Source of the DNA: an uncultured Clostridia bacterium
Lineage (GTDB): Bacteria; Bacillota; Clostridia; Oscillospirales; Acutalibacteraceae
DNA length: 13,026 bases
Assembly (NCBI GenBank): GCA_937888485.1
Contig: CALAQQ010000015.1
Coordinates: 1 to 13,026 of the forward strand
Reading direction: 5' to 3'
A program made the translations under genes and the position numbers. Position 1 is the first letter of the stretch, and each line of letters starts with the position of its first letter. The notes under the pieces are model-generated. The model had not been told where the DNA came from, searched no databases, and saw nothing but the letters and a program-made list of their open reading frames with translations. Positions 1 through 6,181 of the stretch are shown here, one piece after another.

Positions 1-1042
1 TGATATGAATATAGTTTCTTCCGCCTGCGATACAGCCGCCGACATATTCGCCGTCGTTCTGGAAGTCCATGACAAACATGGGCTTACCTGTTTTGCCGTT
101 TCTGACCTTGCGAAGCCAGTCATACATATATGCTCTTTGTTCGGGTGTGGGAATAAGGTCAACTACCGCATCCTTGCCCACAGGCATATAGTTGAAATAA
201 AGACCGAAGCGTGCTCCTTTTTCAACCATAAGGTCAAGGAATTCATCGCTGGTAACAGAAGGAATATTCTGGCTTGTGTAACAAACGGAAATGCCGTAAA
301 GAAGACCGTATTCCTTAAGCAGATCCATTGCCTCAATTGTTGTTTTGTATGCGCCATCGCCGCGTCTTGCATCATTGCTTTCTTCAGTGCCTTCAATGCT
401 TAAAGCAAGAGAGAGGTTTCCGACTTCTCTCATTTCCTCGCAAAGCTCACGGTCAATGAGTGTTGCGTTGGTGTAGGCAAGAAATGCGCAGTCGGGATTT
501 TCACGGCATAGGGTGAGTACCTCTTTCTTTTTGATGAGGGGTTCACCGCCCGTGAGCATATAAAGATGAGTGCCAAGCTCCGTTCCTTGGCTGAGAATGC
601 TTCTCATTTCGTCAAGGGAGAGGTTTGACTTGTGACCGTATTCAGCTGACCAACAGCCTTTGCAACGAAGGTTGCAGGCGCTTGTCGGGTCAAAAAGCAT
701 TATAAAAGGAATGTTACACTTATATTTTTCTCTGTTTGCTCTGACTGCCTTTGTGCCGTTGACACCTGCACCGAGACCGAGAGCAAGCAACATGTTTTTG
801 ATAACTCCGCCGTCACATTCATTGAGAATATTCATCGCGAACGTGTGCCAGACGTTTTCGGGGTCGTTGATGGCTTTGCGGAAAGAATCGAAATTCTTCT
901 CGGGGAAAGCACCGCCCATAAGCTTCTGAGCAAGGTCGATGAGTTTGATGATGTTTTCTTCGGGATTCTTTTTGACATATTTGTAAATCCCGTCAAAAGC
1001 AACCGAAGCGGAAGCTCTTTCTATCTTCTCTTTAACTGTCAT
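1..1042 (-). CDS. Radical SAM protein with probable SPASM region, partial (C-terminus beyond the left edge)
   Basis: Reading the minus strand from an ATG at 1042 gives 347 residues before the window ends. The start is supported by an AGGAGGG ribosome site 8 bases upstream. Residues 123-130 are CNLRCKGC, the CxxxCxxC motif that holds the 4Fe-4S cluster of radical SAM enzymes, and residues 164-167 (TGGE) are the usual SAM-contact motif. A helical stretch of about 110 residues precedes the core. Cys337 in a Gly-rich context (GGCIAGGRN) near the cut end resembles the first ligand of a SPASM auxiliary-cluster domain. Such proteins mature peptides or modify enzymes, sugars or lipids, but no substrate can be assigned: no precursor peptide or partner enzyme is visible here. 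It is divergent from the gene at 1216. The radical SAM assignment is firm; the SPASM call is likely and the substrate unknown. Confidence 0.9.
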   Translation of the reverse strand, partial: MTVKEKIERASASVAFDGIYKYVKKNPEENIIKLIDLAQKLMGGAFPEKNFDSFRKAINDPENVWHTFAMNILNECDGGVIKNMLLALGLGAGVNGTKAVRANREKYKCNIPFIMLFDPTSACNLRCKGCWSAEYGHKSNLSLDEMRSILSQGTELGTHLYMLTGGEPLIKKKEVLTLCRENPDCAFLAYTNATLIDRELCEEMREVGNLSLALSIEGTEESNDARRGDGAYKTTIEAMDLLKEYGLLYGISVCYTSQNIPSVTSDEFLDLMVEKGARFGLYFNYMPVGKDAVVDLIPTPEQRAYMYDWLRKVRNGKTGKPMFVMDFQNDGEYVGGCIAGGRNYIHI

Positions 1043-1108
1043 TGCAACACCCTCCTTCCTGAAGGTTATACTTACAGATTATTAAAATTAAAATCATAGA
1101 TAACTATA

Positions 1109-1137
1109 AATATAACACACTAAAATCGGTTTGTCTA
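1109..1137 (-). promoter_or_regulatory. Predicted sigma-A promoter of the radical SAM gene
   Basis: On the minus strand a TAGACA -35 box (1132-1137) lies 17 bases from a TATATT -10 box (1109-1114). The predicted start is near 1102, giving a leader of about 60 bases before the ATG at 1042. This is pattern matching only. Confidence 0.5.
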
Positions 1138-1157
1138 TAAAAAATCACTTTTTTTAC

Positions 1158-1185
1158 TTTACAATTGTAAATAAAATATTATAAT
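1158..1185 (+). promoter_or_regulatory. Predicted promoter with palindromic operator-like -35 region
   Basis: TTTACA (1158-1163) and TATAAT (1180-1185) are separated by 16 bases, with predicted transcription start near 1192. The -35 box is the left half of a perfect 14-bp palindrome, TTTACAATTGTAAA (1158-1171), whose core TACAATTGTA fits the TACAnnTGTA form known for CopY/BlaI-type repressor operators. A repressor bound there would block RNA polymerase. No repressor gene of that family is in the window. Confidence 0.6.
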
Positions 1186-1215
1186 TATGTTAACAGCACA
1201 CAGGAGGTTGTAAAA

Positions 1216-2820
1216 ATGAAGGAAAAATTTCTTCGCTCATCTCATGCATTGAGTCTTGCAGCAAGAATAATGGTGTCGGTTCTTATTATTGCCGTGATTA
1301 TATGGAAATATGATGAATTACAGAACATAGATATAAGAGGACTCGTCGATTCAGCTTCAAATGTTTTTATGGCAGTCGGTCTTATCTGGGGTGTATATCT
1401 CCTCAAATCTATAACCTTTGTGTTACCCGCTTCGCTGATTTATATAGCCGTCGGAATGTGTTTTCCCGCACATTGGGCGATACTCATCAATGCTGTAGGG
1501 ATAATGATTGAAGTCAGTGTTTCGTACCTTTTCGGTATTATTATGGGCGGACCGTATGTGAAAAACAAGCTCGAAAAAAACAAATACGGCGAAAAAATTC
1601 TTACACTTCAGGAAAAAAATAAGCTTTCGGCAATATTCATTATAAGAGTGTTACCTGTTTTTCCTATTGATATAGTCAGTCTTCTCCTTGGTGCGGTAAG
1701 AATGAAATTCCTTCAGTATTTCCTTGTTTCGCTCGGAGGAATTCTTCCGAGAGTCATTCTTTTCACGATTCTCGGTGACGGAATATATGATTATTTCCCT
1801 ATGCAGAAAATTGTTCTTGTTGCCGCAATTCTTATTCCCATTGCGCTGATAGTCTGGGTTATCAGATATGCGATAAAGATGACAAAAGCGGAGGATAACT
1901 ACGGCAAATCACCCTATGAGCCTATTAAAGACAGCCGAAGATACGTTATTTTTGATACGGATATCGGACCCGACTGCGATGATGCGGGCGCATTGGCTGT
2001 TTTGTTTGAGCTGGCAAAGAAATATGAGGTGAAAATCCTCGGAGTTGCAAACTGCACGTCAAATCCTTACGGCAACGGTGCAATCCGTGCGATTGCTGAA
2101 TACTACGGTTATGAAGATATAAAAATCGGTCAGCATAAGGGATACGAAATCCTCAAAGATAACGATAAATATAATAAGCCCGTTACAAAGAAATACTGCA
2201 AATATGAAAACAGCGCAATTCACGTTGAATCGGCGGTTGATTTTTATGAATCCGTGCTCAAAAAAGCGGAGGATGATTCTGTAACTGTCATTTCTGTCGG
2301 ACCTCTTACGAATTTAGCGGAAGTTCTTGGTAAACAGCCCGATTTGTTCAACAAGAAGGTAAATTCAATCGTTGCCATGGCGGGCAAATTCCCGAAGGGC
2401 AGGGAATTCAACGTTGAGTGCGACCCTGCTGCGGCAAAAACGGTTTTCGAAAAATTCAAGCATATTATTGTTTGTTCGGGATTTGAAATCGGTTCAAAAA
2501 TCAAAACGGGGTTTACCCGGGAGCACGAAAACAATCCCGTATATGACAGCTATAAGCATTATGTGGGCGGAAAAGAGCCTCCTTATATGAGAGAAAGCTG
2601 GGATTTGACTGCAGTTCATTATGCCTTTGAAGGAGAGGGCGAATATTATTCTCTTTCAAAAGCAATGGAAATAACCGTTGATGACGACGGTTATAATTTC
2701 ACTTCTGCAGATAAATATTCAAAGAGATACTATTTAATGAGAAAAGCGGAAAATGAAAAAATCGCAGAATATCTTAACAGTTTTCTTGAGAGTGCAAATA
2801 TTGACAATGTTGAAGAATAA
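1216..2820 (+). CDS. Fusion protein: N-terminal VTT (DedA/SNARE-associated) membrane domain plus C-terminal nucleoside hydrolase
   Basis: The 534-residue product has two parts. Residues 11-221 carry about five or six hydrophobic segments in the pattern of the VTT/DedA family, including the FIIRVLPVFPIDIVSLLLGA stretch (141-160) that fits the conserved R-x-x-P-x-x-P-x-x-x-x-x-x-x-G region. Residues 243-534 form an inosine-uridine nucleoside hydrolase domain, which cleaves the N-glycosidic bond of nucleosides. It shows DTDIGPDCDDAGAL (247-260), VGPLTNLA (361-368), MAGKF (388-392), EFNVECDPAAA (397-407) and SWDLTAV (461-467). The calcium-binding acidic motif has two more residues between Gly and Asp-Asp than the classical DxDPGxDD form, and Trp precedes the late Asp462 where His is often found. 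Positive residues after the last membrane segment suggest that the hydrolase faces the cytoplasm. The start has an AGGAGG site at 1202-1207. The natural substrate is unknown. Confidence 0.88.
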   Translation: MKEKFLRSSHALSLAARIMVSVLIIAVIIWKYDELQNIDIRGLVDSASNVFMAVGLIWGVYLLKSITFVLPASLIYIAVGMCFPAHWAILINAVGIMIEVSVSYLFGIIMGGPYVKNKLEKNKYGEKILTLQEKNKLSAIFIIRVLPVFPIDIVSLLLGAVRMKFLQYFLVSLGGILPRVILFTILGDGIYDYFPMQKIVLVAAILIPIALIVWVIRYAIKMTKAEDNYGKSPYEPIKDSRRYVIFDTDIGPDCDDAGALAVLFELAKKYEVKILGVANCTSNPYGNGAIRAIAEYYGYEDIKIGQHKGYEILKDNDKYNKPVTKKYCKYENSAIHVESAVDFYESVLKKAEDDSVTVISVGPLTNLAEVLGKQPDLFNKKVNSIVAMAGKFPKGREFNVECDPAAAKTVFEKFKHIIVCSGFEIGSKIKTGFTREHENNPVYDSYKHYVGGKEPPYMRESWDLTAVHYAFEGEGEYYSLSKAMEITVDDDGYNFTSADKYSKRYYLMRKAENEKIAEYLNSFLESANIDNVEE

Positions 2821-2860
2821 TTATATAATTTATATGCTAAAAAGAAACGAGGTATGGGAC

Positions 2861-3832
2861 ATGACAAAAAGAATTATCGCTTTATTAACAGCAATCCTTA
2901 TGACTTTAACATTTACCGCATGCGGTGAAAACGGCGGAAAAGAACAGACAACAGATGATCCTTCAACAACAACCTATATCCGCGAAACAAAAACAGTTGT
3001 TGCAGCTGTTAATGATGTAACGGGAATCGGTGTTTCAAAGCTTGCGAAGGACAGAGATTATGCTTATACCGTTAATTATTATGATGATGTTCAGCAGGTT
3101 ATGGATGATATCAAAAACGGAAAAGCAGATATTGCATCAATACCGCTTTCCAAGGCTGTTGAACTCTCCACAAGCGGTACAGGTATAAAAATTCTCGCTG
3201 TCAACAATCTTGCTTCAATGTATGTTGTAACAAAGGGTGTTGAAATCAAAAATTTCTCCGACCTGAAGAATCATACGGTTTATACATTGGAGAATGACTA
3301 TGAAACACAGCTGTTCACAGAAATCACTCTCAAGGATAACGGTGTTGATTATGAAAGCCTTGATATTCAGAAAATGAACAGTGTTGAAGAGCTGGCAGAC
3401 GCAATCGAAGGCAAGGATAAGTATGTGCTCATGCTCGCGGGCATTGATGCCGCAAAGCTTCCTGTCGATGAAGAAAGAAAGACCTCTCTGGACTTTACCG
3501 GAAAATGGATTGAACAGAAAAAGAGTCTTCCTGTTCACAGTGTTGTTATTGCAAGAAATGACTATATCGAAGCAAATCCCGATATTATCAATGAATTTAT
3601 GATGTTCAATGAGGTTTCGGTAAACTTTATCATAAATAATTTCGAATCAGGTGCAATTTTCCTGCAAGATTCAGGTTTCTTTGCAGATGCTGAAGCCTCA
3701 ATGGCGTATCTTACAAATTACAGCAGCTTAAATTACTGTGAAAAAGAAGATATGAAGAGAGTTGTTAATGAAACTCTTGGCTTTTGTGGCGGAGATGCCG
3801 CTCCCGATGAGTATTTATATATCGCAGAATAG
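2861..3832 (+). CDS. Substrate-binding lipoprotein of an ABC-type transporter (NMT1/SsuA/ThiY-like), orphan
   Basis: The 323-residue product starts with a lipoprotein signal peptide: KR, a hydrophobic core (5-20) and FTAC with the lipid-modified Cys21. The ATG at 2861 is chosen because GAGG at 2849-2852 is properly spaced and the signal peptide begins there, although the frame is open further upstream. A short acidic Thr-rich linker leads to a periplasmic-binding-protein-like fold with the layout of the SsuA/ThiY/TauA group: VVAAVNDVTGIGVSKLAKD early, NGKADIASIPLSKAVEL near 87-103, and FSDLKNHTVYT near 131-141. It would capture a small solute at the outer face of the membrane. No permease or ATPase gene is in the window, so its transporter is elsewhere or missing. 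It lies 40 bases after the VTT-nucleoside hydrolase gene and is probably co-transcribed with it. A nucleoside- or pyrimidine-related ligand is inference only. Confidence 0.82.
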   Translation: MTKRIIALLTAILMTLTFTACGENGGKEQTTDDPSTTTYIRETKTVVAAVNDVTGIGVSKLAKDRDYAYTVNYYDDVQQVMDDIKNGKADIASIPLSKAVELSTSGTGIKILAVNNLASMYVVTKGVEIKNFSDLKNHTVYTLENDYETQLFTEITLKDNGVDYESLDIQKMNSVEELADAIEGKDKYVLMLAGIDAAKLPVDEERKTSLDFTGKWIEQKKSLPVHSVVIARNDYIEANPDIINEFMMFNEVSVNFIINNFESGAIFLQDSGFFADAEASMAYLTNYSSLNYCEKEDMKRVVNETLGFCGGDAAPDEYLYIAE

Positions 3833-3839
3833 TTTTATA

Positions 3840-3881
3840 CCGACCTGCATTTTCTCTGCAGGTCGGATTTTTCTGTTTTTT
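3840..3881 (+). terminator. Rho-independent terminator after the lipoprotein gene
   Basis: A perfect 10-bp stem, CCGACCTGCA (3840-3849) with TGCAGGTCGG (3857-3866), closes a 7-base loop. It is followed by a T-rich run interrupted only by an A and a CTG. It begins 8 bases after the stop codon at 3830-3832. Confidence 0.93.
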
Positions 3882-3945
3882 ACGGATTAATGTTAAGAAA
3901 ATGTTTATAAAGCGCAAAAATATGTCCGATATATTAATTTTTTGC

Positions 3946-3974
3946 TTGCAATTATAATATTTTTATACTATACT
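3946..3974 (+). promoter_or_regulatory. Strong predicted sigma-A promoter of the repeat lipoprotein gene
   Basis: TTGCAA (3946-3951) and TATACT (3969-3974) have the optimal 17-base spacing in an AT-rich setting. The predicted +1 is 3981, the first base of a long hairpin described separately. The leader before the ATG at 4055 is 74 bases. Confidence 0.75.
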
Positions 3975-3980
3975 TATTTC

Positions 3981-4025
3981 ATACGCCGTTACAACAGAAA
4001 TCCGTCGGGTTTTGTTGTAGCGTAT
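3981..4025 (+). promoter_or_regulatory. 5'-terminal mRNA stem-loop in the leader
   Basis: ATACGC (3981-3986) pairs with GCGTAT (4020-4025). After a 3-base bulge (CGT, 3987-3989), TACAACA (3990-3996) pairs with TGTTGTA (4013-4019). That is 13 base pairs starting at the predicted transcription start. The ribosome site GGAGG at 4042-4046 stays outside the hairpin. A stem at the very 5' end protects some bacterial mRNAs from decay (the ompA leader is the known case), so this may stabilise an abundant transcript. No ligand-binding motif was recognised. Confidence 0.55.
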
Positions 4026-4054
4026 CAAAAAACAAAATTTTGGAGGAAAAGACA

Positions 4055-4978
4055 ATGGCAAAGAAAATTCTTGCAATTCTTCTCGCACTCACAGTCGTAT
4101 TTGCTTTTGCTGCTTGCGGCGGTAATGGCGACGACGAAACAACAACTGCTCCCGTAGAAACAACAACAGAACTTTTTGAAGAAGTTGAAGACACAACTGT
4201 TGCAGCTGAAGATACAACTGTTGCAATCGAAGACACAACAGCCGCAGTTGAAGATACAACCGCTGCTGTTGAAGATACAACAGTTGCTGCTGAAACAACA
4301 ACTGTTGCTGCTGAAACAACAACAGAAGCAGCAAATGCTATGCCTCAGGGCACAGAAGAAATCGTTGCATATTATAACACAGCTATCAACAATGCAAAGT
4401 CAAAGTCAAAGAGCATTCACTCCAACTACATGAAGCATGCAGTTGCAGGCGAAATCACAGGTATCCCCAGCGCTCTTGATTCAATCGGCCAGAGCCTTAT
4501 CAAGGATAACATGGGCGAAGACGACAGCAAGAAGAATGTTACATGGTCATCAGCAGAAGATAAGAATGCTTTCTTCCCCGTTGAAACTGAAACATGGGCA
4601 AGCAAGCTCACAGCTTCAGACGTTAAGTCAGCAAAGATTACTGAAAATAACGGTAAGTACACAATCACAATCACAACTAAGGATGATCCCCGTTCAGAGA
4701 GCTATAAGCACGGTTCAGGCCATGCTCCCAAGGCTTTCAACGTTGTTCTTCCCGGTATTATTGACGGTTATATCCCCGGCATCGTTAAGAGCATGTTCAG
4801 CGTTGGTACAGTTGCAACTGCATACCCTGCAAGCACAGTTAAGGTAACTGTTGATGCTGCAACAGGTAACGTACTTACAGCTAACTACATGATGTACTGG
4901 ACTCTCTATATTCCTCTTGGCGATACAGACGTAGTTCTTCCCTTCTCAACAGAGAACGACTACACTATCAACTGGTAA
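4055..4978 (+). CDS. Uncharacterised lipoprotein with Thr/Glu-rich heptapeptide-repeat stalk
   Basis: The product has 307 residues. Residues 1-21 are a lipoprotein signal peptide (KK, hydrophobic core, AFAAC with Cys21), so it should be anchored on the outer face of the membrane. Residues 28-93 are a Thr/Glu/Ala-rich linker containing seven tandem 7-residue repeats of the form E(D/T)TT(V/A/E)A(A/V/I). Residues 97-307 form a soluble domain that begins with a helical part (EEIVAYYNTAINNAK) and ends in strand-like sequence rich in Thr and Val. I do not recognise this domain. The start at 4055 follows GGAGG at 4042-4046; an in-frame TTG at 4040 would overlap that site and is unlikely. Codon use is strongly biased (for example AAC, GAC, AAG, CTT, GTT), as is that of the next gene, suggesting high expression. 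With its strong promoter it may be an abundant surface protein. Confidence 0.8.
   Translation: MAKKILAILLALTVVFAFAACGGNGDDETTTAPVETTTELFEEVEDTTVAAEDTTVAIEDTTAAVEDTTAAVEDTTVAAETTTVAAETTTEAANAMPQGTEEIVAYYNTAINNAKSKSKSIHSNYMKHAVAGEITGIPSALDSIGQSLIKDNMGEDDSKKNVTWSSAEDKNAFFPVETETWASKLTASDVKSAKITENNGKYTITITTKDDPRSESYKHGSGHAPKAFNVVLPGIIDGYIPGIVKSMFSVGTVATAYPASTVKVTVDAATGNVLTANYMMYWTLYIPLGDTDVVLPFSTENDYTINW
4187..4333 (+). repeat. Seven tandem 21-bp units coding for the heptapeptide stalk
   Basis: Seven in-frame units of 21 bases encode residues 45-93, each E-(D/T)-T-T-(V/A/E)-A-(A/V/I). The units differ mainly at synonymous sites and in GCT/GCA/GTT choice, so the array is degenerate rather than freshly duplicated. 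Such arrays can change copy number between strains and alter stalk length. Confidence 0.9.
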
Positions 4979-4988
4979 TTTGATTTTT

Positions 4989-5010
4989 GGTGACCGTTTT
5001 CGCGGTCACC
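4989..5010 (+). terminator. Hairpin between lipoprotein and PduL genes, weak terminator or attenuator
   Basis: GGTGACCG (4989-4996) pairs perfectly with CGGTCACC (5003-5010) around a 6-base loop. The following ATTATTCTG is a poor T tract, so termination is probably incomplete. No convincing separate promoter for the PduL gene was seen in the 42 bases that follow, which fits partial read-through. Confidence 0.55.
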
Positions 5011-5052
5011 ATTATTCTGTAAAAAATTCATTATAATAAAAGGTGATTTACT

Positions 5053-5625
5053 ATGAAAAAGGAAGTTCTTGTTGAAACTTCAGCACGTCACGTTCATGTA
5101 AGCCGTGCAGACCTTGATGTTCTTTTCGGCGAAGGCTATGAGCTTACCCACAAAAAAGACCTTTCACAGCCCGGTCAGTTTGCTTGTGAAGAAAGAGTAG
5201 CTGTTGTAGGCGAAAAAGGAAGCTTCCCCGCAGTTTCAATTCTCGGACCTGTTCGTCCTTCAACTCAGGTTGAGCTTTCACTCACAGATGCACGTTCAAT
5301 CGGTGTTAAGGCACCCGTTCGTGAAAGCGGTGACATCGCAGAAAGCGGTATGTGCAAGCTTGTAGGTCCCAAGGGTGAAGTTGAAATTGATTGCGGTGTT
5401 ATCTCCGCAAAGAGACATATCCATGCTACTCCCGCTGATGCTGAAAAGTACGGTCTTGAGGATAAGCAGATTGTTTGCGTTAAGGTTGAATCCAACGGCA
5501 GAAAGCTCATTTTTGACGATGTTGTCGTAAGAGTTAACCCCAACTTTGCTCTTGCAATGCATATTGATACAGACGAATCAAATGCTGCAGGCGCAGTTCC
5601 CGGTATGATGGGCGAAATCCTTTAA
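5053..5625 (+). CDS. pduL: Phosphate propanoyltransferase / phosphotransacetylase, PduL family
   Basis: The 190-residue product matches the PduL family, which transfers an acyl group between CoA and phosphate (acetyl-CoA or propionyl-CoA plus phosphate to acyl phosphate plus CoA). Family hallmarks are present: SARHVHVS (10-17), GPVRPSTQVELS (65-76), AKRHIHATP (119-127) and MHIDTDESNAAG (169-180). The paired histidines 13/15 and 122/124, Glu74 and His170 correspond to the zinc-site region of the family. The protein starts almost directly at its first domain and lacks the N-terminal helical targeting peptide of microcompartment PduL. With no shell protein genes nearby, it is probably a free cytosolic enzyme for acetyl phosphate formation in fermentation. 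No acetate kinase gene is in the window. The start follows AAAGGTG. Codon use is highly biased, in line with strong expression. Propionyl versus acetyl preference cannot be told. Confidence 0.93.
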   Translation: MKKEVLVETSARHVHVSRADLDVLFGEGYELTHKKDLSQPGQFACEERVAVVGEKGSFPAVSILGPVRPSTQVELSLTDARSIGVKAPVRESGDIAESGMCKLVGPKGEVEIDCGVISAKRHIHATPADAEKYGLEDKQIVCVKVESNGRKLIFDDVVVRVNPNFALAMHIDTDESNAAGAVPGMMGEIL

Positions 5626-5634
5626 TGATTATGA

Positions 5635-5678
5635 TATCCCCGATTTTGGTGTGATGCCAAAAATCGGGGATATTTTTA
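5635..5678 (+). terminator. Strong rho-independent terminator after pduL
   Basis: ATATCCCCGATTTT (5635-5648) pairs with AAAATCGGGGATAT (5661-5674), extended by GG/CC around the loop with one bulged A, and is followed by a short T run (5674-5678). It sits between convergent genes. On the minus strand the stem lies just past the mazF stop but lacks a good T tract, so its role there is uncertain. Confidence 0.9.
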
Positions 5679-6026
5679 TTCTGCAACGATTCCCAGACTG
5701 ACCGATAAAGCTCTGTCTACCCTTACCATATCGGTTTCGTCAAGAATACCCATTTTTTCTCTGAGTCTTTTTTTGTCAAGAGTACGTACCTGTTCAAGCA
5801 AAACAATCGAGTCCTTTGCAAGTCCGCAACCGTCGGCATTGACTCTTATGTGCGTTGGCAGACTGGTTTTGAATCTTTGGCTTGTTATTGCGGCGGCAAT
5901 AACCGTAGGACTGAATTTGTTGCCGACATCGTTCTGAACAATCAGAACAGGTCTTGTGCCGCCTTGCTCAGAGCCTATGACGGGACTCAGGTCCGCATAA
6001 TAAATTTCTCCCCGTTTAACGGTCAT
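5676..6026 (-). CDS. MazF/EndoA-type endoribonuclease toxin without an adjacent antitoxin gene
   Basis: The product has 116 residues, the length of Bacillus subtilis EndoA (MazF-bs), which it resembles along its whole length. MazF enzymes cut single-stranded mRNA at short motifs and arrest growth. Conserved parts include VKRGEIYYADLSPVIGSEQGG (3-23), RPVLIVQND (25-33), SPTVIAAAIT (39-48) and DSIVLLEQVRTLDKKRL (72-88). Arg25 and Thr48, the catalytic pair in the Bacillus enzyme, and Ser19 are all present, so it looks active. The ATG follows GGAGAG at a spacing of 7 bases. In many Firmicutes an antitoxin gene (ndoAI) lies directly upstream. Here the upstream minus strand holds only a 32-codon frame starting at a TTG (about 6134-6036) that does not look like a ribbon-helix-helix antitoxin. 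It may be an orphan, or be neutralised by an antitoxin coded elsewhere. Confidence 0.93.
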   Translation of the reverse strand: MTVKRGEIYYADLSPVIGSEQGGTRPVLIVQNDVGNKFSPTVIAAAITSQRFKTSLPTHIRVNADGCGLAKDSIVLLEQVRTLDKKRLREKMGILDETDMVRVDRALSVSLGIVAE

Positions 6027-6150
6027 GTAATCACTCTCCGAATATGCAAAGTTTAACTTTCACCACTATTTTTGGCATACGGCAGGCAAAATAAACGCAG
6101 ATTTGAAATCGGGGAGCAAAAAATTTCAAAACGCCTGTCCTTCTGTTATC

Positions 6151-6181
6151 ATTATATTCGGCTCATGATATACGGTGTTAA
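6151..6181 (-). promoter_or_regulatory. Possible promoter of mazF
   Basis: On the minus strand TATAAT (6151-6156) is preceded by TTAACA (6176-6181) at a spacing of 19 bases, longer than optimal. The predicted leader is about 118 bases. The -35 region overlaps one copy of a direct repeat (6177-6193 and 6198-6214). Confidence 0.35.

Noticed and set aside
5..403. Plus-strand open frame of 132 codons with several Cys
   Set aside because: It is antisense to the radical SAM gene, whose cluster motif and ribosome site are clear.
2753..2860. Upstream extension of the substrate-binding lipoprotein
   Set aside because: The frame is open upstream but overlaps the end of the hydrolase gene; the signal peptide and ribosome site define the start at 2861.
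4187..4333. CRISPR-like regular repeats
   Set aside because: The 21-bp period is uninterrupted coding sequence with no spacers.
4089..4433. Leu/Gln-rich open frames on both strands
   Set aside because: They are out-of-frame or antisense readings of the 21-bp repeat array of the lipoprotein gene, and their composition follows from the repeat.
6027..6134. A 32-codon minus-strand frame as the mazF antitoxin
   Set aside because: It begins only with TTG, lacks a clear ribosome site, and its hydrophobic, Cys-containing translation does not resemble known MazE or ribbon-helix-helix antitoxins.
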